From contig JALVEM010000303.1 of assembly GCA_027030825.1 (NCBI GenBank), positions 1-9,370 on the forward strand: a stretch of DNA of 9,370 nucleotides, in the 5' to 3' direction. Source of the DNA: Thiohalobacter sp. Lineage in GTDB: Bacteria > Pseudomonadota > Gammaproteobacteria > Thiohalobacterales > Thiohalobacteraceae. The translations under genes were made by a program, and so were the position numbers. Shown one piece after another: positions 1-9,029 of the stretch. Every line of letters starts with the position of its first letter. Position 1 is the first letter of the stretch. Below the pieces are notes generated by a model that worked only from the letters and a program-made list of their open reading frames with translations, ran no database searches and had not been told where the DNA came from.

Positions 1-325
1 CCCGATTGCCGGCGATCTTCTCCTTGAGGAAATATTCCACTGCCTTGACGTCGTGGTTGGTGGTGCGCTCGATGTTCTTGACCCGTTGCGCATCCTCGAG
101 GCCGAAGTTCTCGATGATGCCTTCCAGCAGATTGTTGGCATGCTCGCTGAAGGGCGGCACTTCGGCGATCAGAGGTTCTTCGGAGAGCGCCTGCAGCCAG
201 CGGATCTCGACCAGCACGCGATGGCGAATGAGGCCGTATTCACTGAAGATCGGGCGCAGGTCCTCGGTCTTGCGGGCATAGCGGCCGTCGATGGGGGAGA
301 CGGCGGTCAGTGGTGTCAGGTCCAT
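1..325 (-). CDS. purB: Adenylosuccinate lyase, N-terminal part (runs off left edge)
   Basis: Adenylosuccinate lyase is a cytosolic enzyme that releases fumarate at two steps of purine synthesis: SAICAR to AICAR, and adenylosuccinate to AMP. The 108 complete residues visible begin MDLTPLTAVSPIDGRYARKT. They match the start of E. coli PurB, including SPIDGRY, the IFSEYGL stretch, VEIRWLQ (about residues 40-46) and IERTTNHDVKAVEYFLKEK (about residues 86-104). The ATG at 325 is chosen because it aligns with the family start; the SD upstream is weak (GGAA about 9 bases away). The catalytic signature loop lies beyond the edge, so intactness cannot be judged. In E. coli purB directly follows hflD; here acnA and two repeat blocks lie between them, so purB probably has its own promoter in the block to its right. 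I see no clear -35/-10 pair there. Confidence 0.96.
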   Translation of the reverse strand, partial: MDLTPLTAVSPIDGRYARKTEDLRPIFSEYGLIRHRVLVEIRWLQALSEEPLIAEVPPFSEHANNLLEGIIENFGLEDAQRVKNIERTTNHDVKAVEYFLKEKIAGNR

Positions 326-366
326 GGCGAGTGGTTCCGGGGTGTCTGGTTGGTTTTGAGGGTAAA

Positions 367-394
367 GAATACAGAATTCAGAATACAGAATTCA
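367..394. repeat. Two exact tandem copies of a 14-base unit (GAATACAGAATTCA)
   Basis: The unit GAATACAGAATTCA occurs twice head to tail (367-380, 381-394), followed by GAAGCAGGAAGCTGGAAGCT, which has its own GGAAGCT doubling at 401-414. The stretch is AT-rich against a GC-rich background. Similar AGAATTC-rich tandem patches are seen as dispersed intergenic repeats in other GC-rich proteobacteria. That comparison is from memory and was not searched. Confidence 0.85.
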
Positions 395-421
395 GAAGCA
401 GGAAGCTGGAAGCTCGAAGGT

Positions 422-597
422 GCTGCGGCTGCCCCGGTCGGGATCTCCGGCGGCTTGCCCTGCGGGTACCCTGCGCGTCGCGGACAGTCGGCGCGCTCGG
501 GAACTCGCCCTGCGGGCTCGGACAACCCTCGCTCGTTTCGCCGGCTGTCCGCGATGCTTGGCATCGCCGAGTCGATCCCGCCCGGGGCAGCCGCAGC
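422..597 (+). repeat. Dispersed repeat R1, copy A (176 bases, 24-base terminal inverted repeats)
   Basis: The ends 422-445 and 574-597 are inverted repeats over 24 bases with one mismatch (left end GCTGCGGCTGCCCC). Internally there are further self-complementary parts. Read on the minus strand, the element contains TGTCCGAGCCCGCAGGGCGA followed by GTTCCCGAGCGCG, and before that GACTCGGCGATGCC and AGCATCGCGG. The same blocks in the same order occur on the plus strand at 3931-4102, so this is one of two copies of one repeat family in opposite orientation. It encodes no transposase and could be a MITE-like or structured-RNA element. Confidence 0.75.
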
Positions 598-622
598 GTA
601 AAGCGTTCATCCCTTTCCTGGA

Positions 623-652
623 TTCCGGATCGGCAATTCGTGCCGTCCGGAA
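623..652. repeat. Bulged hairpin, REP-like
   Basis: TTCCGGA (623-629) plus CGGCA (631-635) pair with TGCCG (641-645) plus TCCGGAA (646-652). This gives a 12-bp stem with one bulged T and a 5-base loop. It is flanked by CTGGA and ATGA, like the other hairpins in this block (compare 792-821), so it looks like a further member of the same family. It lies in the R1-to-R2 gap, which is longer here than in copy B (96 against 37 bases), so it may be a nested insertion. Confidence 0.6.
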
Positions 653-692
653 TGATTCCGCCACCATCATTCCGGGCGAGTGCCCATTTCTT

Positions 693-826
693 CGTCATTC
701 CGGCCAAGCGGCCCGGCTTGCCGGGACGCGCGAGCGGGAATCCAGAAACCACGTTTGTTCTTTCCACTGTGGGCTGAGCTCTTGCCTGGATCCCGGATAG
801 CCCGCTGCGCGGGCTTCCGGGATGAC
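693..826 (+). repeat. Dispersed repeat R2, copy A (about 134 bases, GTCATTCC/GGGATGAC ends)
   Basis: The element starts with CGTCATTCCGGCCAAGCG and ends with CTTCCGGGATGAC. The ends GTCATTCCGG and CCGGGATGAC are inverted repeats with one mismatch. The first 61 bases (693-753) match the reverse complement of 3831-3893 with only a handful of substitutions and a 2-base indel, up to GAATCCAGAAACCACG. The last 30 bases form a hairpin: CCCGGA (792-797) and AGCCCGC (799-805) pair with GCGGGCT (809-815) and TCCGGG (816-821), with T798 bulged. ATTCC...GGAAT inverted units of this kind recall the dRS3 repeats of Neisseria, a resemblance in pattern only. Confidence 0.75.
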
Positions 827-861
827 TTGGGGTGTGGTGCTGCGCGGGCTTCCGGGATGAC
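804..861 (+). repeat. Exact 23-base direct repeat pair, 35-base period
   Basis: The 23 bases at 804-826 (beginning GCTGCGCGGGCTTCC, ending GGGATGAC) recur without mismatch at 839-861, separated by 12 bases rich in G and T. The repeated unit is the right half of the R2 terminal hairpin plus the GATGAC end, so one R2 end has been duplicated. Only two copies are present, with no leader or array, so it is not a CRISPR. Confidence 0.85.
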
Positions 862-924
862 CAGGGATGGAAGGGCGCAGGCTCCCGGAATCCAGAAAAC
901 CACGCCAAGCCATGCCGCCCGGGG

Positions 925-3582
<2,658 letters not shown>

Positions 3583-3618
3583 GGCCAATCCTCTGGGAAG
3601 CTTCTTCAAACCCTGACG

Positions 3619-3636
3619 GCCGGCGCATGTGCCGGC
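3619..3636 (-). promoter_or_regulatory. Hairpin in the acnA 5' leader
   Basis: GCCGGC (3619-3624) and GCCGGC (3631-3636) form a 6-bp all-GC stem with a 6-base loop. It lies between the predicted transcription start (about 3644) and the acnA start codon, leaving about 36 bases to the ATG. It could slow transcript decay or affect translation. It does not match the iron-responsive element (no CAGUGN loop), and no regulator is implied by the sequence alone. Confidence 0.4.
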
Positions 3637-3650
3637 GTACGAAGCCGGGC

Positions 3651-3659
3651 ATTCTACCA
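3651..3659 (-). promoter_or_regulatory. acnA promoter, extended -10 (TGGTAGAAT)
   Basis: On the minus strand TGGTAGAAT is an extended -10 element (TGn plus TAGAAT, 5 of 6 matches to TATAAT). It lies about 69 bases upstream of the acnA ATG, so transcription would begin near 3644. No good -35 hexamer lies 16-18 bases upstream, as is usual for extended -10 promoters. The same bases continue as GCCCGGC, nearly identical to the icd promoter at 7717-7732. Confidence 0.6.
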
Positions 3660-3726
3660 CAGCGCCGAGAGCCGCTGGCTGGCCAATGACGGGGCGTGCA
3701 CGGTCGAGATACGGCGATCCGGAACA

Positions 3727-3757
3727 CAGAGCGCGCAGAGGTGCAGAGTACGCAGAA
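3727..3757. repeat. Short GCAGAG-type tandem patch
   Basis: The plus strand reads ACAGAGCGCGCAGAG then GTGCAGAGTACGCAGAA. A (G/A)CAGAG core thus recurs four times at 8-9 base spacing, the last as GCAGAA. On the minus strand this is a TCTGCG-rich patch. Such patches recur in intergenic DNA of many bacteria and often sit beside other dispersed repeats, as here. No function is evident. Confidence 0.55.
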
Positions 3758-3761
3758 GGAT

Positions 3762-3893
3762 GTCATTCCAAAAAGCGCACAGCGCTTGTCCGGAATTCGG
3801 GAATGGATCACCCGGGGTGGCATATATGAACGTGATTTCTGGATTCCGGCTCGCGCTCCCCGGCAAAAGCCGGGTCGCTTGGCCGGAATGACG
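3762..3893 (-). repeat. Dispersed repeat R2, copy B (about 132 bases), inverted relative to copy A
   Basis: Read on the minus strand it begins CGTCATTCCGGCCAAGCG and continues nearly identically to copy A for about 63 bases, up to GAATCCAGAAATCACG. After a diverged middle it ends with a hairpin (AAGCGC 3773-3778 with GCGCTT 3782-3787) and GGAATGAC. The ends GTCATTCC and GGAATGAC are perfect 8-base inverted repeats. Overall length agrees with copy A (134). The middle around 3797-3830 is AT-richer and unrelated to copy A, so the arms are conserved and the centre is not. Confidence 0.75.
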
Positions 3894-3930
3894 GAAACTC
3901 GGAAATGCATCCACAGCCTGTTGGATGGCG

Positions 3931-4102
3931 GCGGCAGGTCGCACAGGCGACTCGCCGCCGCCGAGCATCGCAGCGAGGGCACGGGAAAGCGAGCGGGTGT
4001 CTGAGCCCCGCAGGGGCGAGTTCCGCGAGCGCGTGCCCGAGTGAGAAGCGCAGGGAATCCGCGGTACGCGGACCAGGCGCGGAGCCGAAGCGACCCTGCC
4101 GC
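3931..4102 (-). repeat. Dispersed repeat R1, copy B (172 bases), inverted relative to copy A
   Basis: The plus strand carries, in order, GACTCGCCGCCGCC, GAGCATCGCAGCGAGGG, TGTCTGAGCCCCGCAGGG, CGAGTTCCGCGAGCGCG and CGCAGGGAATCCGCGG. Each has a counterpart in the same order on the minus strand of 422-597. The ends GCGGCAGGTCGC (3931-3942) and GCGACCCTGCCGC (4090-4102) are inverted repeats with one extra base. It is more diverged from copy A than the R2 pair is, but has the same length class, order and structure. Confidence 0.7.
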
Positions 4103-4206
4103 TGGTGGCAAATCCGCCGAACTGCGGGGTCAGAATCGGTGTACAGACAGCGCCCTGTGTTTCTCCCGTTCGGATTCCGGGACTCGAAACGGAGCAAGCG
4201 TCTGCG

Positions 4207-4833
4207 TCAGGCTTCCCGCAACAGGCGCTCGGCGCCCTCGAGCAGCCGGCGGCGGCGCAGCAGGATGTGCCAGCGTCGCCCGCCCACCTGATGGTAGAGG
4301 ACGGCGGCGCGGATGCCGGCGAGCAGCAGGGCGCGGATCTGTGCCTGCCGGTGGGGTGTGGAGAGAATCGCGGGGTCGCCCTGTACCAGGATGCGGGGGT
4401 TCAATGTGCTGATGTGCGCCTGATAGAGCGCATCGAAGCGTGCGCGCACATTCTCGTGATCGGCGCCGAAGTGTTCGGCCTGGGCCTTTGCGGCTTCGAT
4501 GCCTGCGCCGATCGCCTGCAGGCGGGCGGGTTCGCGCAGCAGCTTGCGGGCCAGATGCAACAGGGCGATGGCGTAGCGCGTGGCCGTCAGCGCTTCCGGA
4601 CCCAGGTGCTGCCCCGAGAGGCGCTGCTGCAGGGCGCGCAGGGCCTCCCGGCGCACGAAGCGGTCCGGATACACGGCCTCGGTGCTGGCAGGATCCGTGA
4701 TCAGGATGGAGTCGAGCAGGGCGGCCTGCACGGCCGGATCCAGGGTGCCGGTACGCGCCAGGCCGGTCACGGCATCGGCGGCCTGGAAGACGGCCGAGAG
4801 TGCCAGGGCACGATCCGTCCAGTCATGTGCCAT
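4207..4833 (-). CDS. hflD: HflD family protein
   Basis: HflD is a small, mostly alpha-helical protein, peripheral to the inner membrane in E. coli. There it was found to reduce phage lambda lysogeny by acting on CII; its normal role remains unclear. The product has 208 residues (E. coli 213). It carries the family's helical N-terminus (LALSAVFQAADAVTGLA), LLDSILITDPASTEAVYPD (about residues 38-56), RYAIALLHLARKL, and the hallmark RALLLAGIRAAVLYHQVGG near residues 164-182. The ATG at 4833 is chosen over an in-frame start 14 codons upstream because it has GGGAG about 10 bases away and matches the family start. It overlaps the mnmA stop by 11 bases, so translation is probably coupled. It is the last gene of the nudJ-mnmA-hflD operon. 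Confidence 0.95.
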   Translation of the reverse strand: MAHDWTDRALALSAVFQAADAVTGLARTGTLDPAVQAALLDSILITDPASTEAVYPDRFVRREALRALQQRLSGQHLGPEALTATRYAIALLHLARKLLREPARLQAIGAGIEAAKAQAEHFGADHENVRARFDALYQAHISTLNPRILVQGDPAILSTPHRQAQIRALLLAGIRAAVLYHQVGGRRWHILLRRRRLLEGAERLLREA

Positions 4834-5947
4834 GGGCCATGCTCCCGGCCGGCAGCGTGGCGGCCGTGAGTGCACGCGCGATCACGCCGCCGCCCAGGCA
4901 TTCCCCGTCACGATAGAAGACCGCCGACTGGCCGGGCGCGACGGCCCGCTGCGGCCGGTCGAAGCGGACCGTCCAGCCATGGCCTGAGGGGATCAGCACG
5001 CAGGCCTGCAACGGTTGGCGATGGCGGATACGCGCCTGGCAGCGCAGCGGTCCAGTGGGTGGACGGCCACCGATCCAGTGCAGGTCGGCGAGCGCCAGCG
5101 CCGGATGGTGGAGCAGCGGGTGATCCCCGCCCTGGACCACGATCAGCCGATTCCGCTCCAGATCCTTCGCCGCCACGTACCAGGGCCGGTTGTCGCTCCC
5201 GTGTCCGCCGCCGATGCCGAGCCCCTGCCGCTGGCCTATGGTGTAGAACATGAGCCCCTGATGTTCGCCGACGACTTCTCCTTCGGGGGTCACCATCTCT
5301 CCGGGGCTCGCCGGCAGGTAGCGGGCGAGGAATTCCCGGAAACGTCGCTCGCCGATGAAGCAGATGCCGGTGCTGTCGCGGCGCTCGGCGTTGGGCAGCC
5401 CGGCGCTCGCAGCCAGACGGCGGACCTCGGCCTTGGTCAGATCGCCCAGCGGGAAGCGGCTGGCGGCCAGCTGATCCTGATCCAGGCGGTGAAGGAAATA
5501 GGTCTGGTCCTTTTCCGGGTCGGCCGAGAGCATCAGGTGGCACCGGCCGTCGCGCCGTTCGATGCGCGCATAGTGGCCGGTCGCGATGCCGGAGGCACCC
5601 TGTGCCCGGGCGAAATCCAGAAAGGCGCGGAACTTGATCTCGCTGTTGCACAGGATGTCCGGATTGGGCGTGCGGCCGGCCCGGTATTCGGAAAGAAAGT
5701 GTTCGAACACCCGGTCCCAGTACTCGGCCGAGAAGTTCACCGTGCGCAGAGGGATGTCCAGGTGGTCCGCCACCGCCCGGGCCGAGGCCAGATCCTCGGC
5801 GGCGGCGCAGTGGCCGTCTTGATCGTCTTCCTCCCAGTTCTTCATGAAGACGCCCACCACGGGCAGGCCGGCCTCGCGCAGACGCAGGGCGGCCACGGCG
5901 GAGTCGACACCGCCGGAGAGTCCCACATGGACGGGTGAATCACTCAT
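4823..5947 (-). CDS. mnmA: tRNA-specific 2-thiouridylase MnmA
   Basis: MnmA adds sulfur to carbon 2 of U34 in tRNAs for Lys, Glu and Gln. It uses ATP to adenylate the base and sulfur relayed from cysteine desulfurase through the Tus proteins. The product has 374 residues (E. coli 368). The ATP PP-loop is SGGVDSAV (residues 11-18), the catalytic pair is Cys100 (NPDILCNSEIKF) and Cys196 (STGICFIGER), and KDQTYFLHRL binds near residue 150. A C-terminal beta-barrel holds YTIGQRQGLGIGG and the FYRDGECLGGG ending. The start at 5947 is chosen because MSDSPVHVGLSGG fits the family and its ATG overlaps the nudJ stop as ATGA. No strong SD is visible, which fits translational coupling. The long open frame further upstream is nudJ in another frame. 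Confidence 0.97.
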   Translation of the reverse strand: MSDSPVHVGLSGGVDSAVAALRLREAGLPVVGVFMKNWEEDDQDGHCAAAEDLASARAVADHLDIPLRTVNFSAEYWDRVFEHFLSEYRAGRTPNPDILCNSEIKFRAFLDFARAQGASGIATGHYARIERRDGRCHLMLSADPEKDQTYFLHRLDQDQLAASRFPLGDLTKAEVRRLAASAGLPNAERRDSTGICFIGERRFREFLARYLPASPGEMVTPEGEVVGEHQGLMFYTIGQRQGLGIGGGHGSDNRPWYVAAKDLERNRLIVVQGGDHPLLHHPALALADLHWIGGRPPTGPLRCQARIRHRQPLQACVLIPSGHGWTVRFDRPQRAVAPGQSAVFYRDGECLGGGVIARALTAATLPAGSMAHGT

Positions 5948-6399
5948 CGACAGTCGATCAGGGTCTCGAGAATGTCGAGCGGGTAATGCCGGCAGGCCTG
6001 GTGGTCCTCGATGCACTTCAGGACCAGCGGGCTGCGGAGCCGTTCCGATGCCGAGCGCAACTCGCGTTCGGAGAGCCATCGGGTCGCCAGGATGTCCGGA
6101 TCCCGTTCGAGATCGGTTCGTTCCTCGCCGGCGATGCCGAAGATCACGAATCGCAGGAAAGTATCCGAGTCGGCATTGCGCCGCCACAGATACACGCCGA
6201 CCAGGGAGCGCGGCTCGAAGTCGCGGCAGGTCTCCTCGCGCATCTCGCGCACGACGGCCTCGAGCAGGCTCTCGCCCGGCTCCAGATGCCCGGCCGGCTG
6301 ATTGTAGACGCGCTTTCCCTCGACCTCTTCCTCGACGACGAGGAAGCGGCCGTCGCGTTCGGCCAGTGCGGCAACCGTGACTCGCGGTGTCCAGACCAT
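5944..6399 (-). CDS. nudJ: Nudix hydrolase, NudJ type
   Basis: NudJ is a cytosolic Nudix hydrolase of phosphatase type; in E. coli it acts on nucleoside di- and triphosphates and on the thiamine precursor HMP-PP. The product has 151 residues. It begins MVWTPRVTVAALAERDGRFL, parallel to the E. coli start, and has WNQPAGHLE-like VYNQPAGHLEPGE. The Nudix box runs from Gly37 through Glu43 to Arg51-Glu52 and the metal-binding Glu55-Glu56. The box's final glycine is Cys58 (REETC instead of the usual REETG). Later YLWRRNADSDTFLRF and LRSPLV match NudJ relatives. ATG 6399 is preferred; an in-frame TTG at 6417 is the alternative, and neither has a good SD. The gene heads the operon and its stop overlaps the mnmA start by 4 bases. 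Unlike in E. coli, rluE is not next to it. Confidence 0.9.
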   Translation of the reverse strand: MVWTPRVTVAALAERDGRFLVVEEEVEGKRVYNQPAGHLEPGESLLEAVVREMREETCRDFEPRSLVGVYLWRRNADSDTFLRFVIFGIAGEERTDLERDPDILATRWLSERELRSASERLRSPLVLKCIEDHQACRHYPLDILETLIDCR

Positions 6400-6733
6400 G
6401 GTTTCATTATCCCGCAAACGGTCTCGTCCTGCAGGGAGAGGCGGGATGATCCACCCGCCGCAGGGCAGTTCTTGCCAGCGGCATCACAAGGATAAGAATA
6501 TTAGTGTAATCGAAATAACAAGGAGAAACCGGAACTTGGAAAGGCTGTTTTCCCGAGGTGATGGTTTTTTGTCGATTCGCCTTGACAGTCTGAGGCAAGA
6601 TGTTGATAACTATTCCCATCCAGTCATCGGTGACCGGTGGCGGGATTCATGGGGTGCCGTCCGACAGGCGGCGGTCCGATAATAACCGTCCCCGTCTCGG
6701 GACATCAGCTTCAGCAAACTGGAGGAGTGATCC
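6400..6733. other. Divergent AT-rich intergenic region between nudJ and the exported-protein gene
   Basis: No gene was seen. By hand count 6481-6620 is about 59% A+T, far above the rest of the window. It contains the strong plus-strand promoter at 6582-6610. For the minus-strand nudJ operon the best I can offer is a weak pair, TTGTTA (6521-6516) and TATTCT (6500-6495), with a short 15-base spacer. The plus-strand transcript would have a leader of about 117 bases containing CGGTGACCG (6629-6637) and GC-rich self-complementary bits near 6655-6680. None of this matches a riboswitch that I recognise. Confidence 0.7.
6582..6610 (+). promoter_or_regulatory. Strong sigma70-like promoter (TTGACA-17-GATAAC)
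   Basis: A consensus -35 box TTGACA (6582-6587) is followed after exactly 17 bases by GATAAC (6605-6610, 4 of 6 matches). A TG two bases before (TGTTGATAAC) sits near the extended -10 position. Transcription would start near 6617, about 117 bases upstream of the ATG at 6734. It is the best promoter match I found in the window. Confidence 0.7.
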
Positions 6734-7648
6734 ATGCTTTCCATGCTCAGAAAGGCTCTCGTGATGGGCCTGCTCTTCGTTTCTTCCGCCGGCCTTGCGC
6801 TTGCCGAAGAGGCGCTCAAGCCCTTCATTCTCGCCTACACCACGTCCGGCGACATGAACGCCGCAGCCGAAGAAGTCAAGAACAAGCTCACCGGCGCCGG
6901 CTTCGAGATCGTTGGCGAATACAGCCCCTACGAGGGCGCGCTGGTCATCGCCTTCACCAACGATGACCTCAAGAAGGCCGCTGCCAGCAGCGAGAACGGT
7001 GGCTACGTCGCCGGTCAGCGTGTTTCTCTCACCAAGGTGGGTGACCAGATCCAGGTGGCCTACACCAACCCGATCTACTACGGCAACGCCTACCGCATCG
7101 AAGACATGAGCGGTGTCCAGGCCGCAGCCAGGCAGCTGGAAGCCGCCCTGGGCAAGCAGGCCGAGTACGGCACCGGCGACAAGAAACTCGCTGCCAAGGA
7201 CCTGCGCAAGTACCACTACATGTTCGGCATGGAGTATTTCGACGACCCGAGCGAGCTGGCCGAGTACGACAGCTATGAAGAGGCCGTCGCTGCCGTCGAG
7301 GAAGGGCTCAAGAACGCCCGCGGCGGTGTCACCAAGGTCTATCGCATCGACATCCCCGGTCGTGAGGAGACCGTCTTCGGTGTAGCGCTGAAGGAAGGCT
7401 GCGCCGGTGACGAGTACATCATGAGTCGCATCGACAAGGGCGAGTATCGTCATACGCCGCACCTGCCCTACGAGATCCTGGTCTCCGGCGGAGACGTGTA
7501 TGCCCTCTATGCCCGCTTCCGCATCGCCATCGACTGGCCGCATCTGCCGATGATCCAGAGTGACGACGGTGCCACCTTCTTCAACATCATGTGTGCACCG
7601 AACGCCATCGAGGAGTCGCTCACCAAGGCGGCCGGCGGCGAGATCTGA
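6734..7648 (+). CDS. Uncharacterised exported (periplasmic) protein
   Basis: I cannot name this family with confidence. The 304-residue product has a clear signal peptide: basic start MLSMLRK, hydrophobic core ALVMGLLFVSSAGL, likely cut after ALA at residue 24. There is no lipobox and no later membrane segment, so a soluble periplasmic protein is likely. The mature part starts KPFILAYTTSGDMNAAAEEV and looks alpha/beta. A distinctive centre is rich in aromatics (YHYMFGMEYFDDP, residues 160-172). The tail has LPYEILVSGGDVYALYARFRIAIDWP and a final FFNIMCAPNAIEESL. The tail's LPYE...VYALYA pattern faintly recalls DUF302 proteins, which is a guess. Only two cysteines (223, 287) remain. GGAGGA lies 7 bases before the ATG. 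A strong promoter, consistent C-ending codons and a strong terminator suggest an abundant, single-gene transcript. Confidence 0.88.
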   Translation: MLSMLRKALVMGLLFVSSAGLALAEEALKPFILAYTTSGDMNAAAEEVKNKLTGAGFEIVGEYSPYEGALVIAFTNDDLKKAAASSENGGYVAGQRVSLTKVGDQIQVAYTNPIYYGNAYRIEDMSGVQAAARQLEAALGKQAEYGTGDKKLAAKDLRKYHYMFGMEYFDDPSELAEYDSYEEAVAAVEEGLKNARGGVTKVYRIDIPGREETVFGVALKEGCAGDEYIMSRIDKGEYRHTPHLPYEILVSGGDVYALYARFRIAIDWPHLPMIQSDDGATFFNIMCAPNAIEESLTKAAGGEI

Positions 7649-7681
7649 TCCGCTTCAATCACGAACTGTCCTTCGACTCGG

Positions 7682-7717
7682 CGCCCCGTGATCCTCGGAT
7701 CACGGGGCGTTTCTTTT
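7682..7717 (+). terminator. Strong rho-independent terminator
   Basis: CGCCCCGTGATC (7682-7693) pairs perfectly with GATCACGGGGCG (7698-7709) around a CTCG loop, and TTTCTTTT follows. It sits 33 bases after the stop codon of the exported-protein gene. It would end that transcript before icd, so icd needs its own promoter. The T-tract runs straight into the icd -10 element. Confidence 0.92.
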
Positions 7718-7732
7718 GGTAGAATGCGCGGC
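7717..7732 (+). promoter_or_regulatory. icd promoter, extended -10 (TGGTAGAAT)
   Basis: TGGTAGAAT at 7717-7725 is an extended -10 element. Transcription would begin near 7732, giving a leader of about 30 bases before the icd ATG. The -35 position (about 7697-7702) falls within the 3' arm of the terminator hairpin and reads GGATC-like, a poor match. The 16 bases TGGTAGAATGCGCGGC differ at only one position from the acnA promoter segment. Confidence 0.6.
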
Positions 7733-7761
7733 CAGTTTTGTCATTCGACGGGAAGATTGCC

Positions 7762-9021
<1,260 letters not shown>

Positions 9022-9029
9022 GTCCGGAT

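Larger units (their letters stand above)
326..924. other. Non-coding intergenic block packed with repeats and hairpins (acnA to purB)
   Basis: This stretch lies downstream of acnA and upstream of purB, both on the minus strand. It holds no convincing gene: the open frames crossing it are low-complexity, Pro/Arg/Gly-rich translations without family resemblance. It contains a 14-base tandem repeat (367-394), a 176-base inverted-repeat element R1 (422-597), a bulged hairpin (623-652), element R2 (693-826) and an exact 23-base direct repeat (804-826 and 839-861). At 887-904 it ends with another copy of the R2 internal end, GGAATCCAGAAAACCACG. The purB promoter must lie here unless there is read-through from acnA. 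No hairpin followed by a T-tract was found for acnA. Confidence 0.85.
3661..4206. other. Non-coding intergenic block with repeats (hflD to acnA)
   Basis: This block separates the hflD stop from the acnA promoter. It contains a GCAGAG-type short repeat patch (3727-3757), R2 copy B (3762-3893) and R1 copy B (3931-4102). No credible gene was seen. The last part, 4103-4206, carries an imperfect stem on the minus strand (CTCCGTT near 4196 with AACGGGAG near 4171). No T-tract follows it, so it is at best a weak terminator candidate for the nudJ-mnmA-hflD operon. Confidence 0.8.

Noticed and set aside
367..861. Possible CRISPR array from the many direct repeats left of acnA
   Set aside because: Repeats are only two-copy, with different periods (14 and 35), no uniform spacers and no cas genes. 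They are explained by dispersed REP-like units.
3583..3660. 26-residue N-terminal extension of AcnA
   Set aside because: It would run through the predicted -10 element and leader hairpin, and family members start at the MTDSF-like position, where an SD is present.
4160..4200. TTCGAGTCCC on the minus strand, resembling a tRNA T-loop
   Set aside because: No acceptor, D or anticodon arms can be drawn around it, and the flanking stem does not have the 5+7 T-arm layout.
5948..6187. N-terminal extension of MnmA
   Set aside because: This part encodes NudJ in another frame. MnmA relatives start just before the PP-loop, matching ATG 5947 with its ATGA overlap.
6647..7543. 298-codon open frame antisense to the exported-protein gene
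   Set aside because: The plus-strand gene has a signal peptide, SD, promoter and terminator. The antisense frame has none of these and covers the promoter-proximal leader without a plausible start.
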